Origin: Marsupella aquatica
Lineage: Eukaryota; Marchantiophyta
Assembly (NCBI GenBank): GCA_973895155.1
Contig: OZ316895.1
Coordinates: 15,500,001 to 15,564,000, forward strand
DNA: 64,000 nt
Direction of reading: 5' to 3'
Part shown: piece after piece, positions 13,498 to 25,240 of the stretch
Position numbering within the stretch: the stretch's first letter is position 1
How the letters are laid out: every line of letters starts with the position of its first letter
Translations under genes and position numbers: made by a program
The notes under the pieces: model-generated
Seen by the model: only the letters and a program-made list of their open reading frames with translations
Told to the model about the DNA's origin: nothing
Database searches by the model: none

Positions 13498-13841
13498 TGT
13501 TGAGCATAGACGACATTCGTAACGGCAAGCCCATGAACCATCCAACGCACAATAGTCGACATAGAGAGATACGTGGTTCACCTCCACATGAGGCTATGTC
13601 CACGGGAACACACAAGAGCTTTACTGCACTCTAGGCCAACCGGCCATACCAAGCATCCACAGCACAAGCTCTCCCTATCTCTCAACTAGCTCCGTAACAA
13701 TGAGCCTTTGTTCCACCAGGGTCTGGCATCAGCCCTGGCTATATGCACAACAGCACTACCGCTAACCTTAGCTAGGTCCTAACCTGAGTTAGCCTAACTA
13801 TGGTTAGCACAAGAGTCACAAGACTAGAGCAATATCTAACA
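13498..13841 (-). repeat. Copia LTR (5' LTR relative to the element)
   Basis: Second 344-bp copy of the LTR, starting at 13498 and ending at 13841, followed by the AGAGT target-site duplication. Confidence 0.97.
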
Positions 13842-13846
13842 AGAGT

Positions 13847-16800
13847 TGCAATTAAATAAAGCCCACCGAACGTTTGTATATCACTATAGAAACAGCGAGA
13901 ACGGGAAGGAATCGATCATCGAGTCCTTGCATTAAGGTCTACATTACCGTAGAGACCATCAGGTATGGTCGTATGGACAATTAATACCGTACTGCCATTA
14001 ATTTGACCAGGCGCCCATTCAAGTGAACAAAGTGTCAACAATTTTGTGTTGGCTCAGCGGCCATTCTGTTTTTTTGTTGTGAGCAAAGTGAGTTGATAAT
14101 GGTAGACCTTTGAGCTACCATCAAAGTGACCTCAGTTGCAAAGTGAGTTGATGATGTCTACCATCATCAACTGAGCAAAGTGTCAACAATTTTGTCTATT
14201 TTGTGTGCACATTTGGTTTTTTTTTCCCAACTTTCACTCATCATGAATTATTTTTGGGCCTTTGTGCACAAAATGTTTCTTGAGTAAAACCTCAAAATAA
14301 TTCATATTCCAACAATTCTCACATACCATCATCAGGGGCTGTCTTATATAGAGTAAAATGAGGGAAAAATCAACAAATTCCATTATTTACGGAGGGCCCC
14401 TGGATGACAATATGTCATGGAAAGTTGGTTTATTAATAAACTTATTTACACACTCAAGCTTTATTTGAGTAGGCCTTTTGAGATTCCTGGTTTTCAAATG
14501 GAGTATGACTTGGGTTAAGAATGTTACCCATAGGTTTAAGAGAATATTTACAAATCTTTGTAGATTGCTAAAGTTATTCAAAATGCAACAGGATGGGTTT
14601 TAAAATCTTTGCAGATTGTTAACTTTGTGTTGTCCAGAGTTACGTTGTCACGTTGTGTTACGAATGCAAGAAAAAAACTTGAATTAGTGCTTTAAGGTTT
14701 TAGTTGGCTTTTGGTAATAAAAGTGACCCTGTCAGTGCGCTGGCAAAGCAAGAAGCTACGGTATCTTGTAAATGCACAAGAACCCAGGGTTTCAGTTATT
14801 GTTTTACTTTATTTTCCTGTATTACTCATTTCAGTTCACTTGCTCGCGATTCACACTTCATTAAAATTATATTCTTCTACTTTTGAATACTTTGGCTCAC
14901 TACAAGAAAATTTGAAATAAGATCCTTTTTGGGGGGATTTTTTTCAAAATGGGGGGTAAAAATTTGTGCCAAGTGAGGTGGAAGGACTGTAAATAAGTAT
15001 TTGAATTTGAGCTCACATCGACAACAGTTTAGTTTATTCAATGATATTGATTGGGAAAGAAATGTAGGCATTTCAAAAGCTTTTTTAATGTTAAACACTG
15101 ATTTATGAATCTATGAACTATTATTTTTAGCTCTGGAGTATAATTTAAAAGGAGCATAAAATTAACTTTTGCCAAAGGATATGATCATCCTCGAAGTAGT
15201 ACAGTAGTAGCCGCCAAGGTCTACTCGTTTTGGGATCGTAGGTAGACAAGACTGGGAATAGACAATGGCACATTAAAATTAGAATTTAGAAAGCAGCTTT
15301 TTTGCTCGAAAAAACAAATTGAAATTCATCTGGTTTTTACTTGTTCCCATCATGTCTTTTGTGTTGAAATTGACTCTGGAGAAATTTCGAAACTGTTCAG
15401 CCGAATGACCAGGCTAGTGTGCATGGAACGTCAACTACACGGCGCGAAATCAGAACGGCACAAAAGAAATTCTCCAATTGCTAGTGCAGGAGTATGGAGA
15501 GAGTCTCGTCGACAGTCAACTCCTTTGGACTGCCGGCATCTGAGACATTTGGGAAACGTCCGAAGCAGTTCAATGACAATGATCTTCGGGTCCACAGATC
15601 ACGCAACGGCGTGGCAAAAACGATCGCCAAATTAATTTCAGTTGCAAATTGGGCTGTAGCAGCCTGTTAACTCTCAGAAGCTACCCAACCTCGAGAAGCA
15701 CAAACGATCTGTCGCAACTGGTCCTTGAACATCAATCCAACTCCATGGCAGCGAATCGCGAATCAGGCCAAAATCCGTCACAAGATTCCATCTGCGATCC
15801 ATTACGGCATACTTCTTTTGGGCACTCATTAATTTCTATCTCCGATTTGGGCTGAATATCAACCCCTTACAAAATACTGTACAATAAAGACGAGCAACTA
15901 AAAAAATGCAAACTTGGAATGGGATTTGATAGGCAATCAAGTTTTTGAAAATTGGGGAAATATCCCGATGCAGGATTGATTCGGGTGACAGGCGTCGAAG
16001 GCAGAAGCATCAGCACAATCATGGAGATCATCCAGTCCGTGAAATCGAGGATGCTGTGGAAAGTCAAGCTGTCGGAGGATGTGTCGAGGCGATAATGTAC
16101 GTTCGACCAGAATTCGAGGATCCGGCGCGTGAAACATCAAGGGTATGTGTCGAGACGATAACGTCCGTTCGACCACCAATTGCATGCAGCGTTGGTTTGA
16201 ACTTAAAATTCAGACAGGAAAATTAACCTACGCACATTAAACAGATTGGTGGCCAGCGGACTCGCCGAGGCTCTTGATTCATTGGAGAAAGCTGCATCCG
16301 CACCATCGACTATCAACAAAACAAATGAACGGTCGCACTGACTTCAGGCGAGACTTCAGGATGGGGAAAACCGTAGTTATCAATTTTCTTCTGATTAATG
16401 AAGGACAGTTCTATGCTCCACCATCTTCTCCGATCCTCGCAGCTAATCCAACAGCTGAGAAAGCATTATATTGTGCTGCATGCCGATAGACAGCGGTTTG
16501 ATTGGGAATTAGTGTGCATATAAATGGTGAAGGGTACGAGTCCATTTTTTACTGGGGATTCATTACCAACTTTCAAGGGAAGATGGAAGCTCCCTACCGT
16601 TGCACTGCCAGTTTGGCAACGACAGGGATGGATCGGACAAGAGGAAAAGACGCGATTTATGGCGTCCTGCATTCTGCACCCACCGACCTACCCACCACAG
16701 CGATTTGAACAATTCAGCGTACACGCGCGCGCGAATATGTTTAATTATTTGAAACGCCCACTAATCCTCATTGTCGAGCCTTGGGCATGAAAAGAAGAGG

Positions 16801-18130
16801 AAAGGGAACCTTATTTTGATTTGGGAGATACGGGAAAATGACCAATTGACTATACAGGGCCAAACAAGTAAATTTGAGAAAACTCAGAAAGTAGAAATAA
16901 CATCTAAAATAAAAAAAAGATGACCCTAAATACCTAGAAAGAAGAAAAACTAAAAACTAACTTATGCTATTGGTACATCTCTAGTGTTGTAACTAAATAT
17001 GCAAGTGTGCTCTTGGTTAATATTGTAAATAAATATGCAATTGTGCTCTCGGTCAGCCTTTTAGTAAGTGTTGTGACTAAGACTTCAAGTGGGAGATGGA
17101 TTTAATATTCTAGCGTGGCAAGCCTCTCTTAGGTGCACACTCGATCTACTGCTAGAGGTATATGATGGATAGCTCGAGCTTGCTGTATTATGTCACCAAA
17201 TCTGCTGACATAAGTGCCTTGTCAAAACAGAGAGTAGTGCTCCTGTGGAACCAGCCTCTGACATGTGATGGGATGTCATGAGCTACCTATTGAAGAGCCT
17301 ATCTCGGGTGCCTATCAAACTAATCTCCCAAGTATCTCAATAGCAAGAGGGAGGAAGTTATGACTACCCTTGTGTTACATCTTTTTCCTCTTTTGCCGTT
17401 GCTGCCGATGTCCATGTTGCCCTTGCACATCATGGTGCTATCTTATAAATGATGTGTAGGCGAAAAAACTTAATTGGCTGCCTGGCTACCATAACATCAG
17501 CCAGAGTATCTGTATAGTCTCAGACTATGGTAAGATTGGCACATACTAGTCCTTGCGGCGGCAGACCAAGCAACAGGCAGATTGAGCACTGGCCACCTCT
17601 TACCACATCTACCCCAAAGTTGCAGTGAGAGAGACCTGGGCCATGGTGCCCCTCATAACTTTACATCATGAACAACTATGGCTTCTCTGCACATATGAGT
17701 GCATATATCATACCCAAAAAGATGTACATCACAAATCTTCCCACATGTGAAGACAGAATGTGAAGGAAGTACTTAGATAAACCCACAATACTTAAGTTGT
17801 TGTGATAACTTACAAAGCTGTAGACATCTTACTATAAAAGCTCCAACTGAAACCTGCTGTTAAGGACCTAGGTCTAGGTGGAGCCTCTAGACCATAACCC
17901 TTCCAGACAAAAGTGATCATGACTCTCATTAAAAAATACTTAAAATGAGAATAAACAAAAATGATATTGATTTTAAATAAAGACAAATCTGAAAAGCAGG
18001 TGGACAAAAAACAATGATGGAGCAAAGATTAACGAAAATAGCATGGAAATTTTATCATCCAATACTGTTTTTATTCATATATATTTACGTTCAAGGAGCT
18101 GGTAATCAGGCAAGTTCTGGCACAGTAATG
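13847..18130. other. Gene-poor AT-rich stretch
   Basis: No ORF here shows a domain I recognise. Small internal repeats are visible: AAGTGTCAACAATTTTGT at about 14029 and 14179; a GTGTCGAG-CGATAA block at about 16080 and 16146; and an AAATATGCAA-TGTGCTCT block at about 16996 and 17032. These look like remnants of old insertions. I see no tRNA or rRNA. Confidence 0.4.
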
Positions 18131-18149
18131 CTAGGATTATTGACCTGAA

Positions 18150-18890
18150 GCCCGGTTTGGACTTGCCCGGCAAATAGGCCGTTTTAAGGCCGGCAAGCCG
18201 ACACCCGGACTCTCCCGGTCGGCATCATCCGGTCCCGGCCCAAGTACATCCTCCGGTCCCAGCCTCCCGGTCCTCTTCCCTCCCGGACCCTCTTCCCTCC
18301 CAGCCCGGACCCTAAACCCCCCCCGGCCCGGACCCTTCACCCTCCCGGCCCCGGACGCTAAACCTCCCCCGGCCTGGACCCTAAACCCCTCCCGCCCCGG
18401 ACCCTTCACTCTCCCGGCCCGGGCCCTAAAGCCCCCCTGCACCGGACCCTAAAGCCCCCCCAGCCCCCGGACCCTTCTCCCTCCCGGCCCGGACCCTAAA
18501 GCCCCCCCCACCCTGGACCCTACAAGCCCCCGGCCCCGGACCCTTCACCCTCCCGCCCCGGACCCTAAAGGCCCCGGTCTCTAAAGCCCCCCCGGCCCGG
18601 CCCGGACCCTAAAGCCCCCGGCCCCGGTCTCCAAAGCCTCCCCGGCCCGGCCCGGACCCTAAAGCCCCCCCGCCCGGACCCTAAAGCCCCCGGCCCCGGT
18701 CTCTAAAGCCCCCCGGCCCGGCCCGGCCCACCCCCACCCGACCCGGGCCCACCATTAGGGACCGGGTCGCGCGAGGGTGGGCCCGGGGGGCTTTAGGGTT
18801 AGGTCGAGGCCAGCGCGCGCGAGGGGAGGCAACCGCCGGGGGGGATCGGGCTCGGCCACCTGGGAGATGGCTCGCGAGGGGGGAGGGAGG
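18150..18890. repeat. C-rich block with degenerate CCCTAAA (telomere-type) units
   Basis: Roughly 18290-18730 is a run of short irregular units of the form CCCGGACCCTAAAGCCCCC, each containing the plant telomere heptamer CCCTAAA or a variant, separated by C/G-rich spacers. The following 150 bp is rich in the opposite strand's G-runs, including GGCTTTAGGGTTAGG. The ORF at 18137-18442 is a by-product of the repeat. Confidence 0.75.
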
Positions 18891-18899
18891 AGACCGGGA

Positions 18900-19635
18900 C
18901 CGGGCCTATGAAGTGAGGAGGTCTCCTCACTTTTTCTTGCTTTTGCTTATGTTTTGGTTACTTTTGAGTTTAGTTGCCTTGTTTTTAAGTAATTTTGAAT
19001 GTTTTTTTGGCTATGTTTTGCCTTGCGTGTATGACATTAACATCTAGTTTTAATTTGGAGGGGTATTATGGTTCTCACGTATGCGCATGCTTGGAGCTTA
19101 TGCTTGGCGTGTGGTATTTCGTATGAGAGAACCTAATATCGCCTTAACAGTTTAGTGTCATTTGTGAGTTGAGTGGAGAATTTGCTAGGATAGAGATTTT
19201 CATGTACGCATGCTTGGAGTTTCCGCTCGGCGTGTGGTACTTTGCATGGATATCTTGATTTCTTGTAAATATGTTCACAATATTTACAAATGATATCTAA
19301 ACTATAGGTTTCACATAGATTGGAGTAGGAATGTAACAACTTGAAGGAAAATACAACTTTTGTGCGCATGCTTGGAGTTTCGGCTCAGCATGTGGTATTT
19401 CACATAGTTGTCTTTCCCCTTCATCCTTGTTACTTTCAAAATACTAAACAAACGAATAAAATATTAAATAATTATATTGCTTGGGTATTATTGATACCAA
19501 CACAAAGTGTAAAATGACATTTCAGGGATCCAGCTTCATTGTACTACTTGCATCATCCATACCCTCGGCGAGCAGCCAACACACTATGTAAGCGCCTATT
19601 CTTTGTCCTACAACTTGTTGTGGTTACTTGAGAAC
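18900..19635. repeat. Three dispersed copies of a 45-bp motif
   Basis: Copies lie at about 19079-19125, 19204-19248 and 19362-19406. Each has the core CGCATGCTTGGAG followed by (T/C)GGCGTGTGGTA or a close variant. Spacing is about 125 and 158 bp, with unrelated AT-rich DNA between. GCATGC is palindromic. No gene is seen in this stretch. Confidence 0.7.
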
Positions 19636-20320
19636 ATGGCCGCTGCACATGTGAGTGAAGAGTATATGCAACTTTTTGAGGCAATGAAGACCATGCTAAA
19701 CGAGGGATTCCAACCAGATCCTCATGCCCTCAATGCCCTAAAGAATGCTCACAAAACCTTATAAATCTGTAAGCATGGCAAAACCTTAGGAAAACGGAAA
19801 CATAGAGGAGGTGCAATTGGTGTTGCATTGAAAGAAAGAAGGCAACATGTGTTAGTTGCGATTTGGAAAAAGATTCTATATCCCTACACTTTGCCAGCAC
19901 AATATTAGCAGGATGCCTTTGAGAGGAAGTATGCCATGCATGGAGCAGAGGATTACAAAAACCTTTTAAATGACATGGGGCGTTGCATGCATGAGACTGT
20001 GGAGAAAGAAGAAGACACGATCCGAGATGAAATTGCTGCCTTAATAAGTGATTTTGAGAAGCCAGGTGGATTTGTTGAACATCTGGCGTTGAACTTTGCG
20101 GTAAATCTTTGGGACAAGTTGGAAACCAATTTGGATGAGGCCGGGGCCATCATGCTTGGAGTTCCTTGGTTATACACATATAGAAGAAATTTTCTAGCAA
20201 AATGGAGCAAAGAGTTAGCAATGGCCAAATTGGAGAGTAATGTCAAATATGGGAGCAAGGTCGTGCAGTTTAGAGAGATTGGTGTGGAAGTTGCAGATAG
20301 AGGAACGCGTCCATCATAAG
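19636..20320 (+). pseudogene. Decayed ORF of unknown family, two in-frame stops
   Basis: A single frame of about 228 codons runs from the ATG at 19636 to the TGA at 20318, broken by TAA at 19762-19764 and TAG at 19906-19908. The longest intact part starts at 19936. The protein is mostly helical-looking and charged (VEKEEDTIRDEIAALI, NFAVNLWDKLETNLDEAG). I do not recognise it. It lies about 1 kb upstream of the coiled-coil/RING ORFs and may be an exon of the same gene or a separate transposon gene. Confidence 0.45.
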
Positions 20321-20419
20321 TTTTTCCCATGGTCAGGAGGTCAATTGCAAGCTTGAGGGGGGCAAAAGGACGCAAAAAGGATCACCAAAATGGAGAGGTA
20401 GTCCTTGTGGTGATACGAA

Positions 20420-21350
20420 GATCAACGATCAAGATTGAAGGATAGTGGGGCCACCAAGGACTTCAACCCCGTGAAGGAATTAATGACGCAAAAGGATATT
20501 GCATCATTTCTAGCCACTAAGGTCCTTCCACGGAGAAGAAGGAGGGGACCAGTTCCGTCATTCCCGCAGTTTGAAATCGCCGCCAAGTTTGAAATAGCCG
20601 CGCGGCTTCCGTGCCATCCGCGGGTTTCCATCAATGGTGAGGAATTGGCCGCTGGGGCCTGCTGTGCCTTAGATTTCCAGATGTTTGAGAGGCTTCGGGG
20701 ATACTCAACGACAGTGGCGGGGGGAGTGAACGCCGAGTAGTGTCGCAAAGTAGTTTGTTTGGGAGGCTTAGGGGATAATTGTCAATGACAGTGGTGGCGA
20801 GACTGAACGAGACTGAACGTCGCAAAGTAGTGGATGTCGGCAGTAAACGTCGACAATGAACGTTGAGGAGTTCCGCCAAATGTTTCAATTTTAGTGCTTG
20901 AAGAAAACATAGCATTGCGGACTCTCTATTCTTTCAAATCTTTTCTAAGGTGGTGCGGTTTGGTGACATTGGTTTAGAGCTCGGGTAAGCAAATGTTGCT
21001 TTGTTGCAGTTTCAACCAATTCTAGACAGACCTTCATATTCCTCACAGTCGCAATGCGTTCGGCGATAGGTGCTTGTAAACTCAAGAACTTTCAAATCAA
21101 CGATGGTGCAAATGTTGCATACATGGTCTTTGACATGTTGTGGGCATGGAGAGTTTGCGTAGGTTTGGGTGGAAGTGCTACTTCATGAGCGTGACGTGCT
21201 CCGCAGGCCAGACTGAGGGTACGCTTGTAACTTTGATACCTAATGCACCACCTATTCTACTTCCTTTCATCGATATTTGACGTAACCTTCTCTACTTTAG
21301 ATTTACCAGAACTCTCATCAGATTTAGTCAGGACTTTTCGTAGTTGTTTT
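20420..21350. other. Spacer between decayed ORFs, with short direct repeats
   Basis: Contains imperfect repeats of a TAGTGTCGCAAAGTAG / GAACGTCGCAAAGTAG type (about 20735-20840) and no recognisable coding region. It may be intronic if the ORFs on both sides belong to one gene. Confidence 0.35.
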
Positions 21351-21351
21351 G

Positions 21352-23395
21352 ATGGATACCCCACTTCCATTGCCCGTTGATGGAGGTGAGGGTGTAGGGT
21401 CATTAGAAAACTCTCCTCAAGAACGCTCAACCGGGTCTGTGTTAGTCAACAAACTCTCTAAAGGAAAACCCAGTTCAGACGATTGTGGTGCTTGAGCGGT
21501 AGCATCTATTGAGAAATCTAAAGGTAGAGTCAAGCCAACTTCAGAGGCGACACACAACGAATGGGATCCAGCCGGGTCTGTGTTAGTCAAACTCTCTAAA
21601 GGAAAACCCAGTTTAGATGATTGTGTTGCTCGAGCGGTAGCATCTATTGAGAAATCTAAAGGTAGAGTGAAGCCAGCTTCAGAGGCGACAAACAACGAAT
21701 GGGATCCAGCCGATTTTTACAAGGATGCTCACTTCTTTGCTACCCAGTTTGGCCTTCCGAATGAAGGCAAAAATCTCCATAGAATCATTGACATCAGTGA
21801 GGAAATGCTAGTCACGTGCTTTGGAGATAAGGGACGGAGCGATTACAAACTAGGTAGTTGCACAGGCTTGCCACAAGAGGATGTCTTACATTTATCCCAA
21901 GTTGTCGATGGATATGAGAAGCCGGTGAATGGAGTGTTGGCACATACATTTGTTAAGGGAGTGTATGCTAAGCGAGTGTTGGGGAGGACAGTTAATTGGG
22001 CCGCATACGCTGCATCTAAGTTGAAAGGCCAGATTGTTCAGTGGCATAGAGAAGGCAAAGGTAAGCCTAATGGGCCCCCTTGTGTAAGGAAGACTGGTCG
22101 TGTCTATAAGCGCGCAGATACACAAGTTATTGAGGATGCAATTCATGAGGCAGTTCCTCCCCGAGTTCCTTCAGGCCTCTCTTTGAAAGAGCCAACGATG
22201 AAGTCTCCAATCCCCGAGAGCGGATGGGATGTTCTTTCCCTCGAAAAAGTTCCTGCTGAGCTACTTGGTACTGCATCTGCCTCCCCTATTCCGTGGGTGC
22301 GGCCAAGTCCTTCCACTCTTGCGCAGTCGCCAAGTACCCCCCCCTCGTGCCTTGTTACTATCCATGCTTGAATCAGAAATGTCATGGAGTAAGAACCAAG
22401 TAAGAGAGGCCCGCGAAGATGTTCAGAAACTTCTTCGAAGCCTGGAAAATTTAAAATCTTCAGAGTGCGACCGGCGAAGTGCACTGCAGCGGATTCATCA
22501 TCAAATTTGCAAACTAGAGGAGGAGCTGAAGCTTGTAAAGGATTCAATATCAAATGAAGAAGAGAAGCATGAAGAAACCACGAATGCCATTGAGTTGGAA
22601 GAAGGCAACCAATGTGAAGACGATGAGGTTTCACTTTGATCAATTTCCACATTAGTTTTTATCACACTTTCTATTTATTCTCTTCACTAACGTTGGAAAT
22701 CTGAGATTAGTAGCTTGCAGCTAATATGATTTGTGAGTTGATGAATGACACTCTGTTTTTTATTCTTTGTGACAGACCCCCAACGATTACTTGACACACC
22801 TTCAGATTGATCTGAAGCAGCATGAGGCCACAATTGAGATGTTGAACTCCCGGTCAAGATCAATTTCAGATGAGTTGACTGTGTTGAGGATGCTCCACAC
22901 CGACAAAGATCATATGTTCAAAGACTTGCCAAGCAAGGTGGCAAGATTGACCAAAGTCGTGGAAGAAAGGGAGATTGTCGTTAAGGGGGTGGAGGAGCTT
23001 CTGGAAGCTCAATCTCAGGAACATTCCATTTTAAACAAAGTTTTGAAGCATCCTTGCCCTGTGTTAGCTCCTCGTTTTATTCCTACTTCTTGTCGATCTG
23101 TAGGAGTCCAAGCTTCACTTAATGTTTGTCCAGTGTGTTGCAATGGGTTTCATTGCTTCAACTGGATTCCAGCATCTTGTGGGCACACCTACCATCCGAG
23201 TTGTCTATTTCCAATACTCGGTTCATCAGAACAGAGTGCTAAGTGTTTGGCATGCTCCTATGCCTTCAGTGATGATTGGTTGCAAAGTTGGGGTTTGCCA
23301 AGTTCATATGCATCACCAAGTCCGGTTGAATCACGGCATTCTTACATAACAGACTTAAAAGATATGTATGGGAAGAAGGGCAGATGTTTGGGAAG
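21352..23395 (+). pseudogene. Coiled-coil / RING-like zinc-finger protein, frameshifted
   Basis: The ATG at 21352 starts a frame containing a 47-codon tandem duplication (period 141 bp, about 21433-21714). The first copy has TGA where the second has CGA. The frame continues to 22371. A run of eight Cs (22337-22344) then separates it from the frame encoding a coiled coil (about 22375-22637). A probable intron follows, with its acceptor at 22775. The next exon has more coiled coil and a RING-like zinc finger: CPVC, then CGHTYHPSC, then CLAC (about 23125-23265). The zinc-finger protein is probably a ubiquitin-ligase-type or structural protein; the substrate is unknown. A similar coiled-coil plus RING arrangement occurs at 60.7-62.5 kb. 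Confidence 0.55.
21433..21714 (+). repeat. 141-bp in-frame tandem duplication (47 codons)
   Basis: Two copies, starting GGGTCTGTGTTAGTCAA at 21433 and 21574, are about 93% alike by eye. Because 141 is a multiple of three, the frame is kept. The first copy carries a TGA at the codon that is CGA in the second. Confidence 0.9.
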
Positions 23396-23639
23396 ATGAA
23401 GAGAGGTTTCGCGGATAGTTCAAACAGCTCAATCACAGGTTTGAATTTGTAAAGCAATCTTATGAATTATTTGTGCCTGCACATCTCTTTATAGTTTGTA
23501 GACACATTTTTGCCTGTTATGTTTGCACCCGTATGATTTTGTCAACTACTGTAATTATTCGGTGATTGTATTTTCAGGGGGATTCTCACGGCCAAGCTCT
23601 CATGTATTTGAGCACCATATAGACCACTTCCATCATTGA

Positions 23640-23949
23640 TATAGGCGATGATGAGCCTGAGGACGGATCCTCTAAGATACCTTTGGTGACACCAAAAGTA
23701 GAGGGTGGGGAGTCGGGAAAGAAACGAAAGGTTGAACAGGAATCAGCTAGGAAGGTGAACTGTAGCCAAACGTTGTCGAGTCCAGATACAATGCCTTTTT
23801 CCCCTGAGTGTGGCGTTCATGTCAACTATAAGCGTTTGGTGTTGGTGAAGACACCTCTTGGATTCTTGAGTCAAGCACTTGGCGGAAACTCACCTACTGT
23901 GACTATTCCCGCTCATTCCTCCCAAAGGAAACTTCCTATGGATGATTGA
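23640..23949 (+). pseudogene. Probable further exon of the RING gene, unknown function
   Basis: An open stretch encodes an acidic then basic segment (IGDDEPEDGSS, SGKKRKVEQES, which looks like a nuclear-localisation signal) and a low-complexity tail. It follows a good acceptor at about 23578 but has an intervening stop at 23619. Its link to the upstream exon is inference. Confidence 0.35.
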
Positions 23950-24224
23950 CTTTCAAGTTATGATCCAGGAAAAATCATTGCCCTCTCCAATGTAAATTGT
24001 GCATCTGCAGTTTGTAGTGAGGAGAGCTATGGTGACAATTGTTAGAAGATGCATTCAAGAAAGGTTTGCTTTAACTCAGTTTTTGTTTTGTGCAGCAAAC
24101 TCGTGCACAGCGGGGCCGAAAGTCCTAGTATTGAGCTCTGTGTAAGTTCCTTTTTGGATTCTCTCCATAGCTTATGTTCATTGCTCTGTATTGATTTGCA
24201 CTACTTGTAGGTCGTGGAGTCAGT

Positions 24225-24655
24225 AACTCCAAGTCCTTGTGTCAAGACACTTCAGGACTCTTTGAGTTGGGGGTCACGGTCCTCATGTCAGGAATTGTGG
24301 TCCTTGTGTGAGGACTCCGGGTCCTTGATTCAGGACTCGGGGTCCTTGAGTCAGGAATTGTGGTCCTTGTGTGAGGACTCCGGGTCCTTGATTCAGGACT
24401 CGGGGTCCTTGAGTCAGGAATTGTGGTCCTTGTGTGAGGCTCCGGGTCCTTGAGTCAGAACTCTGGGTCCTTGAGTCAGGACTCGGGGTCCTTGAGTCAA
24501 GACTCCGGTCCTCGCGGTTCTTTAGTCAGGACTCCGGTCCTGACTCAAGGACTCCGGTCCTTTAGTCAGGACTACGGGTAACTGATGATCAGTATTGTCT
24601 TCTAGTCAAGACTGGGGGTCCTTTAGTCAGGACTTGAGGTGCTTGAGTCAGGGTG
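24225..24655 (+). repeat. Minisatellite of GGTCCTTGAGTCAGGACTC-type units
   Basis: Irregular 18-20-bp units (GTCCTTGAGTCAGGA and variants) alternate with GTCCTTGTGTGAGGA. Higher-order copies of about 63 bp occur from 24287 to 24440. Each unit contains a short imperfect palindrome (AGTCAGGACT / GGTCCTTGA). The apparent protein (ELWSLCEDSGSLIQDSGS) is a repeat artefact. Confidence 0.85.
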
Positions 24656-24732
24656 TTGGATTGAGATCCTCTTTAGTTTGCAAGAGAAACCATCCGGTGA
24701 CCAATAGTTGATATGTAACCCTTCATATATTA

Positions 24733-24998
24733 TCTTTGTGCAGATCATGGACAATCTTGAGGACAAGTTCACCACCCTGGTGGATATCAAAATTGACCAC
24801 ATGTGGGGAGTTTGTGCTGGGTCATTTGTTTATGAAGGCTGCAATGTTTTGTTGAGTGATGGTAAGCCATGCACTTTGGGCAAGAATGCCCGCAGGCTGA
24901 GAAAATTGAACCCTCAGTCTCCCGTGGGTCCTCGTTCTCGAGGACGATCCGAACATGTCTGCTGCAGTGTTGGAACTGGCAGTTTTATGTACTGCTTT
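24733..24998 (+). pseudogene. RPA1-like C-terminal OB-fold domain, 5' half of the interrupted exon
   Basis: After an acceptor (CAG ending at 24743) the exon reads IMDNLEDKFTTLVDIK, then CAGSFVYEGC and a Cys-containing zinc-ribbon-like part. It resembles the C-terminal DNA-binding domain (DBD-C) of replication protein A large subunit. The frame ends at TGC TTT, where CACTA-1 is inserted; it resumes at 35096. RPA1 binds single-stranded DNA in replication and repair, and RPA1-like ORFs are also carried by plant Helitrons, so this could be either a host copy or a transposon copy. Confidence 0.6.
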
Positions 24999-25028
24999 CA
25001 CTACTACACTATTGGCCCCTTTTGCGAA
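24999..25028 (+). repeat. CACTA-1 left terminal inverted repeat
   Basis: 30 bp beginning CACTACTACACTATTGG. It pairs with 35067-35095 with one extra base and two or three mismatches. Confidence 0.95.
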
Positions 25029-25240
25029 CCCATACACATCGCAAGCAACAAAGGCCCGATAAATAGAATTCTGACACTTGCGAACTAACACGCATCGCTA
25101 CACCATCCCAAATTGTGAAGTTAAAACCTTCGCACGCGGACCATCGCAACGCCATCGCAACACCATGACAATTTCCTAACCGAATTCCCTCGCAACTTGT
25201 CAAACACTTGCGAGTTCAAAATCGTTGCAGATGCTTCGCA
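25008..25240. promoter_or_regulatory. CACTA-1 left subterminal TTGCGA array
   Basis: About ten copies in both orientations of (A/T)TCGCAA or TTGCGA(A/G) occur within 230 bp. Arrays like this bind the element's own TNPA-type protein in En/Spm. The binding role here is inference. Confidence 0.75.

Larger units (their letters stand above)
7142..13841 (-). mobile_element. Ty1/copia LTR retrotransposon, full length, inactive
   Basis: A complete 6.7-kb element read on the minus strand. Two 344-bp LTRs bound it, each beginning TGTTGAGCATAG and ending ATATCTAACA on the plus strand, and it is flanked by a perfect 5-bp target-site duplication AGAGT (7137-7141 and 13842-13846). A primer-binding site lies beside the right LTR and a polypurine tract beside the left LTR. 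Order along the minus strand is gag, protease, integrase, reverse transcriptase, RNase H, which is the copia order. The coding part is broken in at least four places (see gag and pol). I found about seven LTR differences, roughly 2%, so the insertion is fairly recent. A mobility-dead but complete copy. Confidence 0.97.

Noticed and set aside
16900-17150. Possible copia remnant (AAGTGGGAGATGG looks like a polypurine tract)
   Set aside because: No RNase H or LTR-like sequence could be read on either side.
18137-18442. 101-codon Gly/Arg-rich ORF on the minus strand
   Set aside because: It is a translation of the C-rich CCCTAAA-like repeat.
24214-24453. ORF encoding repeated ELWSLCEDSGS units
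   Set aside because: It is a minisatellite read in one frame and lacks splice signals; the repeat continues out of frame beyond it.
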